Source: CAZYZQ01 sp964652075 | GTDB taxonomy: Bacteria > Bacillota > Clostridia > Oscillospirales > Oscillospiraceae | Assembly (NCBI GenBank): GCA_964652075.1 | Contig: CAZYZQ010000062.1 | Span: 1 to 13,354, forward strand | Direction of reading: 5' to 3' | DNA: 13,354 nucleotides | Part shown: piece by piece, positions 5,641-12,756 of the stretch | Layout of the letters: each line of letters opens with the position of its first letter | How positions within the stretch are numbered: the stretch's first letter is position 1 | Notes under the pieces: generated by a model | What the model was told of the DNA's origin: nothing | The model's input: only the letters and a program-made list of their open reading frames with translations | Database searches by the model: none | Position numbers and translations under genes: made by a program

Positions 5641-7089
5641 ATGGACGATCGGAATCTTTCCATGCTCTGTGACTTTTATGAGCTGACCATGGGCAATGGC
5701 TATCTCAAGCAGGGCGTGCACGAGAAAATTGCATATTTTGACGTGTTTTTCCGCACAATTCCGGACGGCGGCGGCTTCGCCATCGCGGCGGGTCTGGAGC
5801 AGGTGGTGCAGTACATTGAGCAGCTCCATTTCTCCATGGCGGATATCGCGTTTTTGCGGACGAAGAACCTCTTTTCGGAGGAATTCCTCGAGTACCTGCG
5901 CGACTTCCACTTCACGGGCGATATCTACGCCGTGCCGGAGGGCACGCCGGTGTTCCCCAACGAGCCGATCCTGACGGTGCGCGCCCCCGCAGCGGAGGCA
6001 CAGCTGATCGAGACGTATGTCCTGCTCGCACTGAACCACCAGTCGCTGGTCGCGACAAAGGCGAACCGCATTGTCCGGGCGGCGCAGGGGCGGACGGTGC
6101 TGGAGTTCGGCTCGCGCCGGGCGCAGGGCGCGGACGCGGCGATCATCGGCGCGCGCGCGGCCTACATCGGCGGCTGCGCGGGCACGGCCTGCACGATCTC
6201 GGACGAGAAATACGGCGTCCCGGCAGGCGGCACGATGGCGCATGCCTGGGTGCAGATGTTCGACACGGAGTATGAGGCGTTTAAGGCCTACTGCGAGATC
6301 TACCCGAACAACGCGACGCTGCTGGTCGACACCTACAACACGCTCAAGAGCGGCGTGCCGAACGCGATTCGCGCGTTCAAAGAGATTCTCGTGCCGCAGG
6401 GCATTACGAATTTCGGCATCCGGCTGGACTCCGGCGATATCTCCTACCTGTCGAAAAAGGCGCGCAAGATGCTCGACGACGCGGGCCTGCCGACCGCGAA
6501 GATCTCCGCGTCGAACGCGCTGGACGAATACCTGATCCGCGACCTCATGATGCAGGGCGCGCAGATCGACCTGTTCGGCGTCGGCGAGCGGCTCATCACC
6601 TCCAAATCCGAGCCGGTCTTCGGTGGTGTGTACAAGCTCGTCGCCGTGGAAAACGACAAAGGCGAGGTTGTCCCGAAGATCAAGGTCAGTGAAAACACGG
6701 CCAAGATCACGAACCCGCACTTCAAGCGCCTGTACCGCCTGTATGATAAAGAGAGCGGCAAGGCGATTGCCGACGAGCTGTGCCTGCGTGATGAGGTCAT
6801 CGACGAGACGCAGCCGCACAAGATTTTCGACCCGCAGGCGACGTGGAAGACCAAGACGCTGACGAATTTCACCGTGCGCGAGCTGCAGGTGCCGATCTTC
6901 GAGAACGGCCGGCGCGTCTACAAGCTGCCGTCCCTGCAGGAGGTGCGCGACTACTGCGCCCAACAGATCGAAACGCTGTGGGACGAGGTTAAGCGCTTTG
7001 AGAACCCGCACACCTACTATGTCGATCTGTCCAAGCAGCTCTGGGACGTCAAGCAGAGCCTGCTGCGCGAGGCGGGCCACATCGACTGA
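5641..7089 (+). CDS. pncB: Nicotinate phosphoribosyltransferase (482 aa)
   Basis: PncB joins nicotinate to PRPP, with ATP hydrolysis, to make nicotinate mononucleotide in the Preiss-Handler NAD salvage pathway; it is cytosolic. The N-terminus (LCDFYELTMGNGYLKQG) and the central EFGSRRAQG (155-163) are hallmark segments. GTMAHAW (198-204) contains H201 at the position of the histidine that is phosphorylated during ATP-coupled catalysis. LLVDTYNT and FGIRLDSGD follow as expected for the type II phosphoribosyltransferase barrel, and FGVGERLITS is also typical. The length matches the long Gram-positive form, which has a C-terminal extension, rather than the shorter proteobacterial one. AGAAGGAA at 5626-5633 supports the ATG at 5641. 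It has its own promoter and a terminator-like hairpin behind it, so it may be a single-gene unit. Confidence 0.95.
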   Translation: MDDRNLSMLCDFYELTMGNGYLKQGVHEKIAYFDVFFRTIPDGGGFAIAAGLEQVVQYIEQLHFSMADIAFLRTKNLFSEEFLEYLRDFHFTGDIYAVPEGTPVFPNEPILTVRAPAAEAQLIETYVLLALNHQSLVATKANRIVRAAQGRTVLEFGSRRAQGADAAIIGARAAYIGGCAGTACTISDEKYGVPAGGTMAHAWVQMFDTEYEAFKAYCEIYPNNATLLVDTYNTLKSGVPNAIRAFKEILVPQGITNFGIRLDSGDISYLSKKARKMLDDAGLPTAKISASNALDEYLIRDLMMQGAQIDLFGVGERLITSKSEPVFGGVYKLVAVENDKGEVVPKIKVSENTAKITNPHFKRLYRLYDKESGKAIADELCLRDEVIDETQPHKIFDPQATWKTKTLTNFTVRELQVPIFENGRRVYKLPSLQEVRDYCAQQIETLWDEVKRFENPHTYYVDLSKQLWDVKQSLLREAGHID

Positions 7090-7100
7090 AACAAAGCCTT

Positions 7101-7134
7101 GTACGGCGCAGGCGCGTCCTGCGCCGTACCTTTT
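7101..7134 (+). terminator. Terminator-like hairpin between pncB and tldD
   Basis: A perfect 12-bp stem (7101-7112 with 7118-7129) closes a CGCGT loop; after one C there are only four T residues (7131-7134), then AATT. The stem is strong but the tail is short. It begins 12 bases after the pncB stop and ends about 28 bases before the tldD start, leaving almost no room for a tldD promoter. Confidence 0.8.
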
Positions 7135-7148
7135 AATTCATCACAACA

Positions 7149-7156
7149 GGGGAGGA
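7149..7156 (+). promoter_or_regulatory. Ribosome binding site fixing the tldD start
   Basis: GGGGAGGA at 7149-7156 is 5-6 bases before ATG 7162. It decides against the in-frame ATG at 7099, which would place the terminator hairpin inside the coding sequence. Confidence 0.85.
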
Positions 7157-7161
7157 AGTTT

Positions 7162-8496
7162 ATGCAGTTTCCAAGCGGACTTTTTACCGATGTACGTTTC
7201 GAGTCGGTATACAACACCACCATTATAATCGAAAACGGCGCCCTAAAGCAGAGCAAGACATCTCTGGAGGAGGGCTGTTTCATCCGGGTCTTCGACGGCA
7301 AACGCTGGTACTACAGCGCCACGACCGACGCAGACGCCGTACAGGCGGAGATCGACGTGCTGGCCGCGCTGGCCACGCCGGACCCGAACATTGCTGCACA
7401 TCCGGTTTTGCAGAAGCTGGAGGCGAACCGCGACGTCTGCCTGCGCTACGAGGACACAAACGTTGCAAAGATCGACCATGCGGAGAAGGAGGCGCTGCTG
7501 CGCTCCTATTTGCCGTTGCTTGAGGAGTTTGAGGATCTGAAGACTTCGAGCGCGACGTATCTGGACACGCACACGAAAAAGCACATCGTCTCCAGCCTCG
7601 GCGCGGACGTGACGTTCGACTATCAGCGCGCGAGCATCGTGCTGAACTATTCCTTCGGCTGCGACGGCGTGCCGTTCTCCAACAAGCAGGATGAATTCCG
7701 CGAGACGTTTGTGGAGCTGCACGGCCTGCAGGATGCCTTCCGCAAAAAAATCCGCGAGGACTGGGACTACGCGCACAACGCCGTCGCCGTTGAGCCGGGG
7801 GAGTACACCTGCATCCTCTCGCCGGTGGTTGCGGGCGTCTTCGCCCACGAGAGCTTTGGCCACAAGTCGGAGAGCGACTTCATGATCGGCGACGAGACCA
7901 TGATGCGCGAGTGGGCGCTCGGCAGCCGTGTGGGTTCTGAGATACTCAACATCCTCGACACCGGCGTTCCGACCGGCTCCGGCTATGTGCCGTATGACGA
8001 CGAGGGCTGCCGGGCGCGCGAGACGTACCTGATTAAAAACGGCGTCCTGACCGGACGCCTGCACAGCGCCTACACAGCGGCAGCCCTGCACGAGGCGCCC
8101 ACAGGCAACGCACGCGCCATGAGCTTTGAGTTTGAGCCGATTGTCCGCATGACCTCGACCTATATCGGCGCGGGCGACCAGACGGTCGAGGAGCTGTTCG
8201 CAGGCGTCAAGCTGGGCGTCTACATCAAGAGCTTCAAGCACGGCTCCGGCATGTCGACCTTCACCATTGCGCCGAGTGTTGCCTACATGATCCGTGACGG
8301 CAAGCTTGCCGAGCCGGTGCGCGTGGCGGTCATCACAGGCAACGTGATGCAGACACTCTACCAGATCGACGGCCTGTCGAAGGACGCAGAGATCTGCTCC
8401 ATGTCCACGGGCGGCTGCGGCAAGATGGAACAGTGGCCGCTGCGCGTGGCGTTTGGCGGGCCGTACGTCCGGGTGCGCGGCATCCATGTGCAGTGA
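7162..8496 (+). CDS. tldD: Metalloprotease TldD (444 aa)
   Basis: TldD is the catalytic half of the TldD-TldE (PmbA) zinc protease of the U62 family. In Escherichia coli the pair degrades unfolded CcdA and trims the leader of microcin B17; it is cytosolic. The HExxxH motif is present as HESFGH (H229, E230, H234), and the third zinc ligand is expected at C419 in GGCGKMEQ, near the C-terminus. The region VVAGVFAHESFGHKSESD and the ending PLRVAFGGPYVRVRGIHV fit the family. In the helix motif the usual HEAxGH is HESFGH here, a mild change that keeps the metal and acid residues. The length is slightly short of the E. coli protein. tldE follows after 13 bases, with its binding site starting at the tldD stop codon, so the two are coupled. 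Confidence 0.93.
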   Translation: MQFPSGLFTDVRFESVYNTTIIIENGALKQSKTSLEEGCFIRVFDGKRWYYSATTDADAVQAEIDVLAALATPDPNIAAHPVLQKLEANRDVCLRYEDTNVAKIDHAEKEALLRSYLPLLEEFEDLKTSSATYLDTHTKKHIVSSLGADVTFDYQRASIVLNYSFGCDGVPFSNKQDEFRETFVELHGLQDAFRKKIREDWDYAHNAVAVEPGEYTCILSPVVAGVFAHESFGHKSESDFMIGDETMMREWALGSRVGSEILNILDTGVPTGSGYVPYDDEGCRARETYLIKNGVLTGRLHSAYTAAALHEAPTGNARAMSFEFEPIVRMTSTYIGAGDQTVEELFAGVKLGVYIKSFKHGSGMSTFTIAPSVAYMIRDGKLAEPVRVAVITGNVMQTLYQIDGLSKDAEICSMSTGGCGKMEQWPLRVAFGGPYVRVRGIHVQ

Positions 8497-8509
8497 GGAG
8501 GCGCAGAAG

Positions 8510-9721
8510 ATGAAAGAACTGTATCGCGAAGAGACACGGGAGACGGCCCTGAATGTGACGCAGGGTCGCGTTGACTCCGTCCGCCGCAAGAACATCGTCC
8601 GCTCCGGCTGCCGGGTCTATGAGGACGGCTGCATCGGCGTCGCGGGCACGCTCGGCGAGGCGACTGAAAAGACCTGGGCGCAGGCACGCGCAAACCTTAC
8701 GCGGCGGCTGCCGTACCCGTACCCGCCGGAGGCCAATCTGGTGCGCCATGAGGACCGGCGGCAGGAGGTCCTGGATGCACAGGAGTTCATCTCCCGTATG
8801 GAGCTGCTGCTGGAAAAGCTGCGCGCGGCATTTCCTCGCATGATCCTCTCGAATAAGATCTCCATGCATGAAGAAATAGTCCGCCTGCAAAACGACGCGG
8901 GATTGGATCTGGAAAGCCGCGACCTGTGTTATAACGTGTTACTGATCGTAAAGGATGTGGACTCCACAGCGGTCTTCGATACCGCCACGAGCTATTTGGG
9001 CAGGACGCTGGACGTGGAGCAGGTCTTTACACAGGTCAGTCAGGTGCTGGCGGCGCACGGAACGCCCGTCGCACTGCCGGAGGCCGAGAAGCTGCCACTG
9101 ATCGTTGACGACGGCAGCCTGCTGTCCTATCTGGGCAAGGCGCTGAACGGGCAGCAGTTCTACCGTGGCTCCTCAATCCTGTCCGGCCGGGTGGGGGAGC
9201 AGATCCTTTCGCCGGAGTTCACACTGTACGTCGACCGGAGCGCGGAGGAGTTCTGCATTCCGTTCTTCGATATGGAGGGCGTGACGCTGCCGGACGATCA
9301 TGGAATCCTGATCGAAAACGGCACGCTCCTGCGTGCCGGTGCGGATAAGAAGACCGCTGCGGAGTTTGCAGTCGAGCCTGCCGCTGTGGCGGGCGGCGGC
9401 TATGACGACGTTCCGCAGCTGGCGCTCCCACATCTACAGGCCGCCTCCTGCGGCAGGACGCTGCGCGAGCTGCTGGGCGGCCGCGACGCGATCTACGCCG
9501 TCATAATGAGCGGCGGCGACTGCACGGATGAAGGTGTGTTCTCCTCGCCGGTGCAGGCGTCGTATCTCTGCCGCGACGGCAAGCTCGTGGGCAGACTTCC
9601 CGAGTTCTCTGTCCGCGCCAGCCTGTTTGACCTGTTCGGCAAGGACTTCCTCGGCCGCACGTCGGACGGCCCCTTCTCCGGTCTCCCGGCGCTCGTGGCG
9701 GAGGTCACGGTGGTCAGATAA
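8510..9721 (+). CDS. tldE: TldE/PmbA-like non-catalytic protease subunit (403 aa)
   Basis: This is the second TldD-like subunit. It lacks an HExxxH motif, as TldE/PmbA proteins do, and should pair with TldD to form the closed cavity in which small unfolded peptides are cleaved. The start RETALNVTQGRVDSVRR and EDGCIGVAGTLGEA fit the N-terminal domain; LSPEFTLYVDRS, FFDMEGVTLPDD and the closing PFSGLPALVAEVTVVR fit the C-terminal TldD/PmbA fold. At 403 residues it is shorter than E. coli PmbA (about 450), and the sequence is divergent. The ATG at 8510 is used because GAGGAGG (8496-8502) is 7 bases upstream. An in-frame ATG at 8486 lies inside tldD and lacks a comparable site. It is the last gene of the unit and is followed by the hairpin at 9725-9772. 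Confidence 0.88.
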   Translation: MKELYREETRETALNVTQGRVDSVRRKNIVRSGCRVYEDGCIGVAGTLGEATEKTWAQARANLTRRLPYPYPPEANLVRHEDRRQEVLDAQEFISRMELLLEKLRAAFPRMILSNKISMHEEIVRLQNDAGLDLESRDLCYNVLLIVKDVDSTAVFDTATSYLGRTLDVEQVFTQVSQVLAAHGTPVALPEAEKLPLIVDDGSLLSYLGKALNGQQFYRGSSILSGRVGEQILSPEFTLYVDRSAEEFCIPFFDMEGVTLPDDHGILIENGTLLRAGADKKTAAEFAVEPAAVAGGGYDDVPQLALPHLQAASCGRTLRELLGGRDAIYAVIMSGGDCTDEGVFSSPVQASYLCRDGKLVGRLPEFSVRASLFDLFGKDFLGRTSDGPFSGLPALVAEVTVVR

Positions 9722-9724
9722 GAA

Positions 9725-9772
9725 AACAGCAGACGGCATGGCGATTTATCGTTCGCCATGCCGTCTGTTGTT
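9725..9772. terminator. Shared terminator between converging tldE and GNAT genes
   Basis: Bases 9725-9744 pair with 9753-9772 over 20 bp with one G-T pair (15 continuous perfect pairs in the inner part) around an 8-base loop. The minus-strand side runs into TTTTCTTATC, giving the GNAT transcript a T tract; the plus-strand side ends GTTGTTGTAAAA, a poorer tail. It starts 4 bases after the tldE stop and lies 15 bases from the GNAT stop. Confidence 0.85.
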
Positions 9773-9787
9773 GTAAAATGAAAAATG

Positions 9788-10255
9788 TCAGCGGAATTTC
9801 TCCAGCAGGATCAGCCCTTCCTCATTGGGCGTCGAGATGCCGTTTTTGAAGTCATATCCCAGCTTCCGGTAAAACGGCGTCGCCGTAATGGACGCGGGGA
9901 TTTCAATCCGTTTGGCGCGGAGGAAGAAGGAATCCTGCTCCAGCGTCTGCACAATCGCGCGTCCGATCCCTTTGCCCTGATAGTCCGGCAGGACAAAGAT
10001 GGTGAAAAGACTGCTCTCATCCTCATGATTCCAGTACGGCCCAATCGCGCCGCAGCCAATCAGGTTCTCGTCCTCGCAGGCCACATAGAAATGCGTCCAG
10101 CCCGCGCGCTCGAGAATATTCTGTGGCTGCAGGGCGCGGATATCCGCTTCAAGATACGCCGGGGAATAGTCCTTTGCGTTGCTGATCCGGAGCGTCGTGG
10201 CAATCAGGTCTGAAACCGCCTGCGCGTCGCCTTCCTGAAACCTGCGGATGCGCAT
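9788..10255 (-). CDS. GNAT family N-acetyltransferase (155 aa)
   Basis: GNAT enzymes move an acetyl group from acetyl-CoA to an amine, in the cytosol. The acetyl-CoA pyrophosphate loop is clear: strand LFTIFVLPDYQ followed by QGKGIG (93-98) and helix RAIVQTLEQ. The N-terminal MRIRRFQEGDAQAV strand-helix, the CGAIG strand-turn near 68-72 and TPFYRKLGYDF near 126-135 (the usual late motif) complete the fold. The length is normal. The substrate cannot be told. The ATG (10253-10255) is supported by GGAGGA about 8-9 bases upstream, which lies in the last codons of lysA. The gap to lysA is only 4 bases, so the genes are cotranscribed. It is the last gene of the minus-strand operon. Confidence 0.9.
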   Translation of the reverse strand: MRIRRFQEGDAQAVSDLIATTLRISNAKDYSPAYLEADIRALQPQNILERAGWTHFYVACEDENLIGCGAIGPYWNHEDESSLFTIFVLPDYQGKGIGRAIVQTLEQDSFFLRAKRIEIPASITATPFYRKLGYDFKNGISTPNEEGLILLEKFR

Positions 10256-10259
10256 GGAG

Positions 10260-11522
10260 TCAGTCCTCCCACACCATGGTGGCAAAATAGTCCTCCGGGG
10301 TCTCAGCGCGGCGAATGAGGCGTGTGGAGCCGTCCTCCTGCAGCAAAATCTCCGCCGAACGCAGGCGGCCGTTGTACTGGTAGCCCATCGAGAAGCCGTG
10401 CGCGCCGGTGTCATGGATGACAAGCGTATCGCCGATGCCAATCTTCGGAAGCCACCGGTCGACGGCGAACTTATCGTTGTTCTCACACAGCGAGCCGGTG
10501 ATGTCGTACTTGTGGTCGCAAGGAGCGTCCTCCTTGCCCATGACGGTGATGTGGTGGTAGGCGCCGTACATGGCCGGGCGCATCAGGTTGGCCGCGCAGG
10601 CGTCCACGCCGATATACTCCTTGTAGGTGTGCTTCTCATGCAGCGCCTTTGTGACAAGATGGCCGTAGGGCGCGAGCATAAAGCGGCCCATTTCCGCATA
10701 AATCGACACATCGCCCATGCCTGCCGGGACGAGGATCTTCTCAAACTGCTGCCGGACGCCCTCGCCGATGGCGAGAATGTCGTTTGCAGACTGCTCCGGA
10801 CGGTAGGGAACACCGACGCCGCCGGAGAGATTGATAAATTGCACATCGCAACCCGTCTCGCGCTCCAGATCCGCTGCCAGCTGGAAGAGAATGCCTGCCA
10901 GCGCCGGATAGTAGTCGTTGGAGATCGTGTTGGAGGCCAGAAACGCGTGGATGCCGAATTTCTTCGCGCCCATGGATTTCAAAACGCGGAACGCCTCGAA
11001 CAGCTGCTCGCGTGTCATGCCGTATTTCGCGTCGCCGGGGTTGTCCATGACCTGGAATCCCTCTTCACTTTCGCCGAGCTGGAACATGCCGCCGGGGTTG
11101 AAGCGGCAGGAGATGGTTTCCGGGATGTGCCCGATGACCTTCTTGAGAAACGCGATGTGCGTGAAATCGTCCAGATTGATGACCGCGCCCAACTGATCCG
11201 CCAGCTGGAACTCCTCCGGCGGGGTGTCGTTGGAGGAGAACATGATCTCCTTCCCCGCAAAGCCGCAGCGGTCTGCGATCATCAGCTCACACAGCGACGA
11301 GCAGTCGACGCCGCAGCCCTCCTCATGCAGAATCTTCAGAATTGCAGGGGTCGGCGTGGCCTTGACCGCGAAATACTCCCGGAAGCCGGGGTTCCACGAG
11401 AAGGCCTGGTTCACAAGCCGCGCGTTGCGGCGGATACCGGCCTCGTCATAGAGGTGGAACGGCGTGGGATAGCGGGCGGTAATCTCGTCGAGCTGTGCCT
11501 TGGTGACGAATGGTGTCTTCAT
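10260..11522 (-). CDS. lysA: Diaminopimelate decarboxylase-like PLP enzyme (420 aa)
   Basis: LysA removes CO2 from meso-diaminopimelate to make lysine, with pyridoxal phosphate, in the cytosol. It belongs to the fold III alanine racemase/ornithine decarboxylase class. K54 in YFAVKATPTP is the PLP lysine, H192 in GIHAF stacks on the cofactor, SGGVG (233-237) is the phosphate-binding glycine turn, and CENND (346-350) holds the catalytic cysteine of the GxxCExxD motif. DTGAHGFSMGYQYNGR near 371-386 matches the DAP decarboxylase C-terminus. One oddity is EMGR (277-280) where most members have EPGR; the Glu and Arg are kept. An ATG at 11520-11522 is supported by a weak GAAAGGG about 11 bases upstream. 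purH ends 45 bases earlier with no terminator between, so it probably belongs to the same transcript. A related amino-acid substrate is possible. Confidence 0.88.
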   Translation of the reverse strand: MKTPFVTKAQLDEITARYPTPFHLYDEAGIRRNARLVNQAFSWNPGFREYFAVKATPTPAILKILHEEGCGVDCSSLCELMIADRCGFAGKEIMFSSNDTPPEEFQLADQLGAVINLDDFTHIAFLKKVIGHIPETISCRFNPGGMFQLGESEEGFQVMDNPGDAKYGMTREQLFEAFRVLKSMGAKKFGIHAFLASNTISNDYYPALAGILFQLAADLERETGCDVQFINLSGGVGVPYRPEQSANDILAIGEGVRQQFEKILVPAGMGDVSIYAEMGRFMLAPYGHLVTKALHEKHTYKEYIGVDACAANLMRPAMYGAYHHITVMGKEDAPCDHKYDITGSLCENNDKFAVDRWLPKIGIGDTLVIHDTGAHGFSMGYQYNGRLRSAEILLQEDGSTRLIRRAETPEDYFATMVWED

Positions 11523-11567
11523 ATGCGATGGTACCCTTTCTGTGGATAATCTCTCTGAACTGCGCGC

Positions 11568-12740
11568 TTAGTGGTGGAACAGGCGCGTGCCGGTGAAGGC
11601 CATGACGATGCCGTACTTGTTGCAGGTGGCGATGACATGGTCGTCACGGATGGAGCCGCCGGGCTGGGCGATATACTGCACGCCCGACTTGTGTGCGCGC
11701 TCGACGTTGTCGCCGAACGGGAAGAACGCGTCGGAGCCGAGGGAGACGCCCGTGAGCTTGGAGATCCATTCCTTCTTCTCGGCCTCGGTCAGCACCTCGG
11801 GCTTCACCTTGAACGTCTGCTGCCAGATGCCCTCGGCCAGCACATCCTCGTACTCGTCGGAGGTGTAGACGTCGATCGCGTTGTCGCGGTCTGCGCGGCG
11901 GATGCCGTCGACAAACTGCAGGCCGAGGACCTTTGGGTGCTGGCGCAGCCACCAGTTGTTGGCCTTGTTGCCGGCCAGACGTGTGCAATGGATGCGGGAC
12001 TGCTGCCCGGCGCCGACGCCGATGGTCTGGCCGTTCTTGACATAGCAGACGGAGTTCGACTGCGTATACTTCAGCGTGATCTGCGCGACAAGCAGATCAA
12101 TAAGGGCCTGCTCCGGCAGCTCCTTGTTCTCGGTGACGATGTTCCCGAACATGTCGCGCGTGATCGGCAGGCTGTTGTAACCCTGCTCGAACGTGACGCC
12201 GAAGATGTCGCGGTGCTCGTCCGGCGCGGGATTGTAGTTCGGGTCGATCTGAATGACGCAGTAGGTGCCCTTGCGCTTGGCGCGCAGGATCTCGAGTGCC
12301 TTCTCCGAGTAGGACGGCGCAATGATGCCGTCGGAGACCTCGGCCTTCAGAAGAAGCGCGGTGTCCTCGTCGCACTCATCGGAGAGCGCGACGAAGTCGC
12401 CGTAGGAGCAAAGACGGTCTGCGCCACGGGCGCGGCAGTAGGCCGACGCGATGGCGGACAGGGGCTTGTCGCCGACGAAGTAGATCTTGCGCTCCACGTC
12501 CGTCAGCTCCTGCCCAACAGCGGCGCCGGCGGGGGAGACGTGCTTAAACGAGGCGGCGGACGGCAGGCCGGTGGCGGCCTTCAGCGCGCGGACGAGCTGC
12601 CATGCGTTCAGCGCGTCCATAAAGTTGATATAGCCCGGCTTGCCGCACAGAACGGTGACGGGCAGCTCGCCTTGCTTCATATAGATGCGCGCGGGCTTCT
12701 GGTTCGGGTTGCAGCCGTATTTGAGTTCAAGTTCTTTCAT
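11568..12740 (-). CDS. purH: AICAR transformylase, stand-alone (390 aa)
   Basis: The enzyme transfers a formyl group from 10-formyl-tetrahydrofolate to AICAR, giving FAICAR, the next-to-last step of IMP synthesis. The protein starts at LKYGCNPNQKPARIY, the usual start of the transformylase domain of PurH, and has no N-terminal IMP cyclohydrolase (MGS-like) domain. FKHVSPAGAAVG (65-76) carries the catalytic K66-H67 pair. KYTQSNSVCY (224-233), GAGQQSRIHCTRLAG (243-257), LTEAEKKEW (317-325), SDAFFPFGDNV (336-346) and the ending RLFHH resemble the eukaryotic ATIC enzyme more than typical bacterial PurH. The ATG at 12740 follows AAGGAGGT with about 8 bases spacing. The TAA of purO is part of that binding site, so translation is coupled. 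The symbol purH is used although only half of the usual product is encoded. Confidence 0.95.
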   Translation of the reverse strand: MKELELKYGCNPNQKPARIYMKQGELPVTVLCGKPGYINFMDALNAWQLVRALKAATGLPSAASFKHVSPAGAAVGQELTDVERKIYFVGDKPLSAIASAYCRARGADRLCSYGDFVALSDECDEDTALLLKAEVSDGIIAPSYSEKALEILRAKRKGTYCVIQIDPNYNPAPDEHRDIFGVTFEQGYNSLPITRDMFGNIVTENKELPEQALIDLLVAQITLKYTQSNSVCYVKNGQTIGVGAGQQSRIHCTRLAGNKANNWWLRQHPKVLGLQFVDGIRRADRDNAIDVYTSDEYEDVLAEGIWQQTFKVKPEVLTEAEKKEWISKLTGVSLGSDAFFPFGDNVERAHKSGVQYIAQPGGSIRDDHVIATCNKYGIVMAFTGTRLFHH

Positions 12741-12748
12741 GGTGGAGA

Positions 12749-12756
12749 CCTCCTTA
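12749..12756 (-). promoter_or_regulatory. purH ribosome binding site fused to the purO stop
   Basis: On the minus strand the purO TAA (12756-12754) continues as TAAGGAGG, so the stop codon is the first part of the purH Shine-Dalgarno sequence, with ATG 12740 eight bases further on. A ribosome that finishes purO is therefore placed at the purH start. Confidence 0.8.

Noticed and set aside
5566..7080. A 504-codon open frame on the minus strand opposite pncB
   Set aside because: It mirrors a well-supported pncB; its translation is Arg/Leu/Val-rich low-complexity text with no motif. GC-rich third positions on the plus strand remove stops on the other strand.
10248..11549. A 433-codon open frame on the plus strand opposite lysA
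   Set aside because: Same reason: lysA on the minus strand has cofactor and catalytic motifs in order, and the opposite frame has none.
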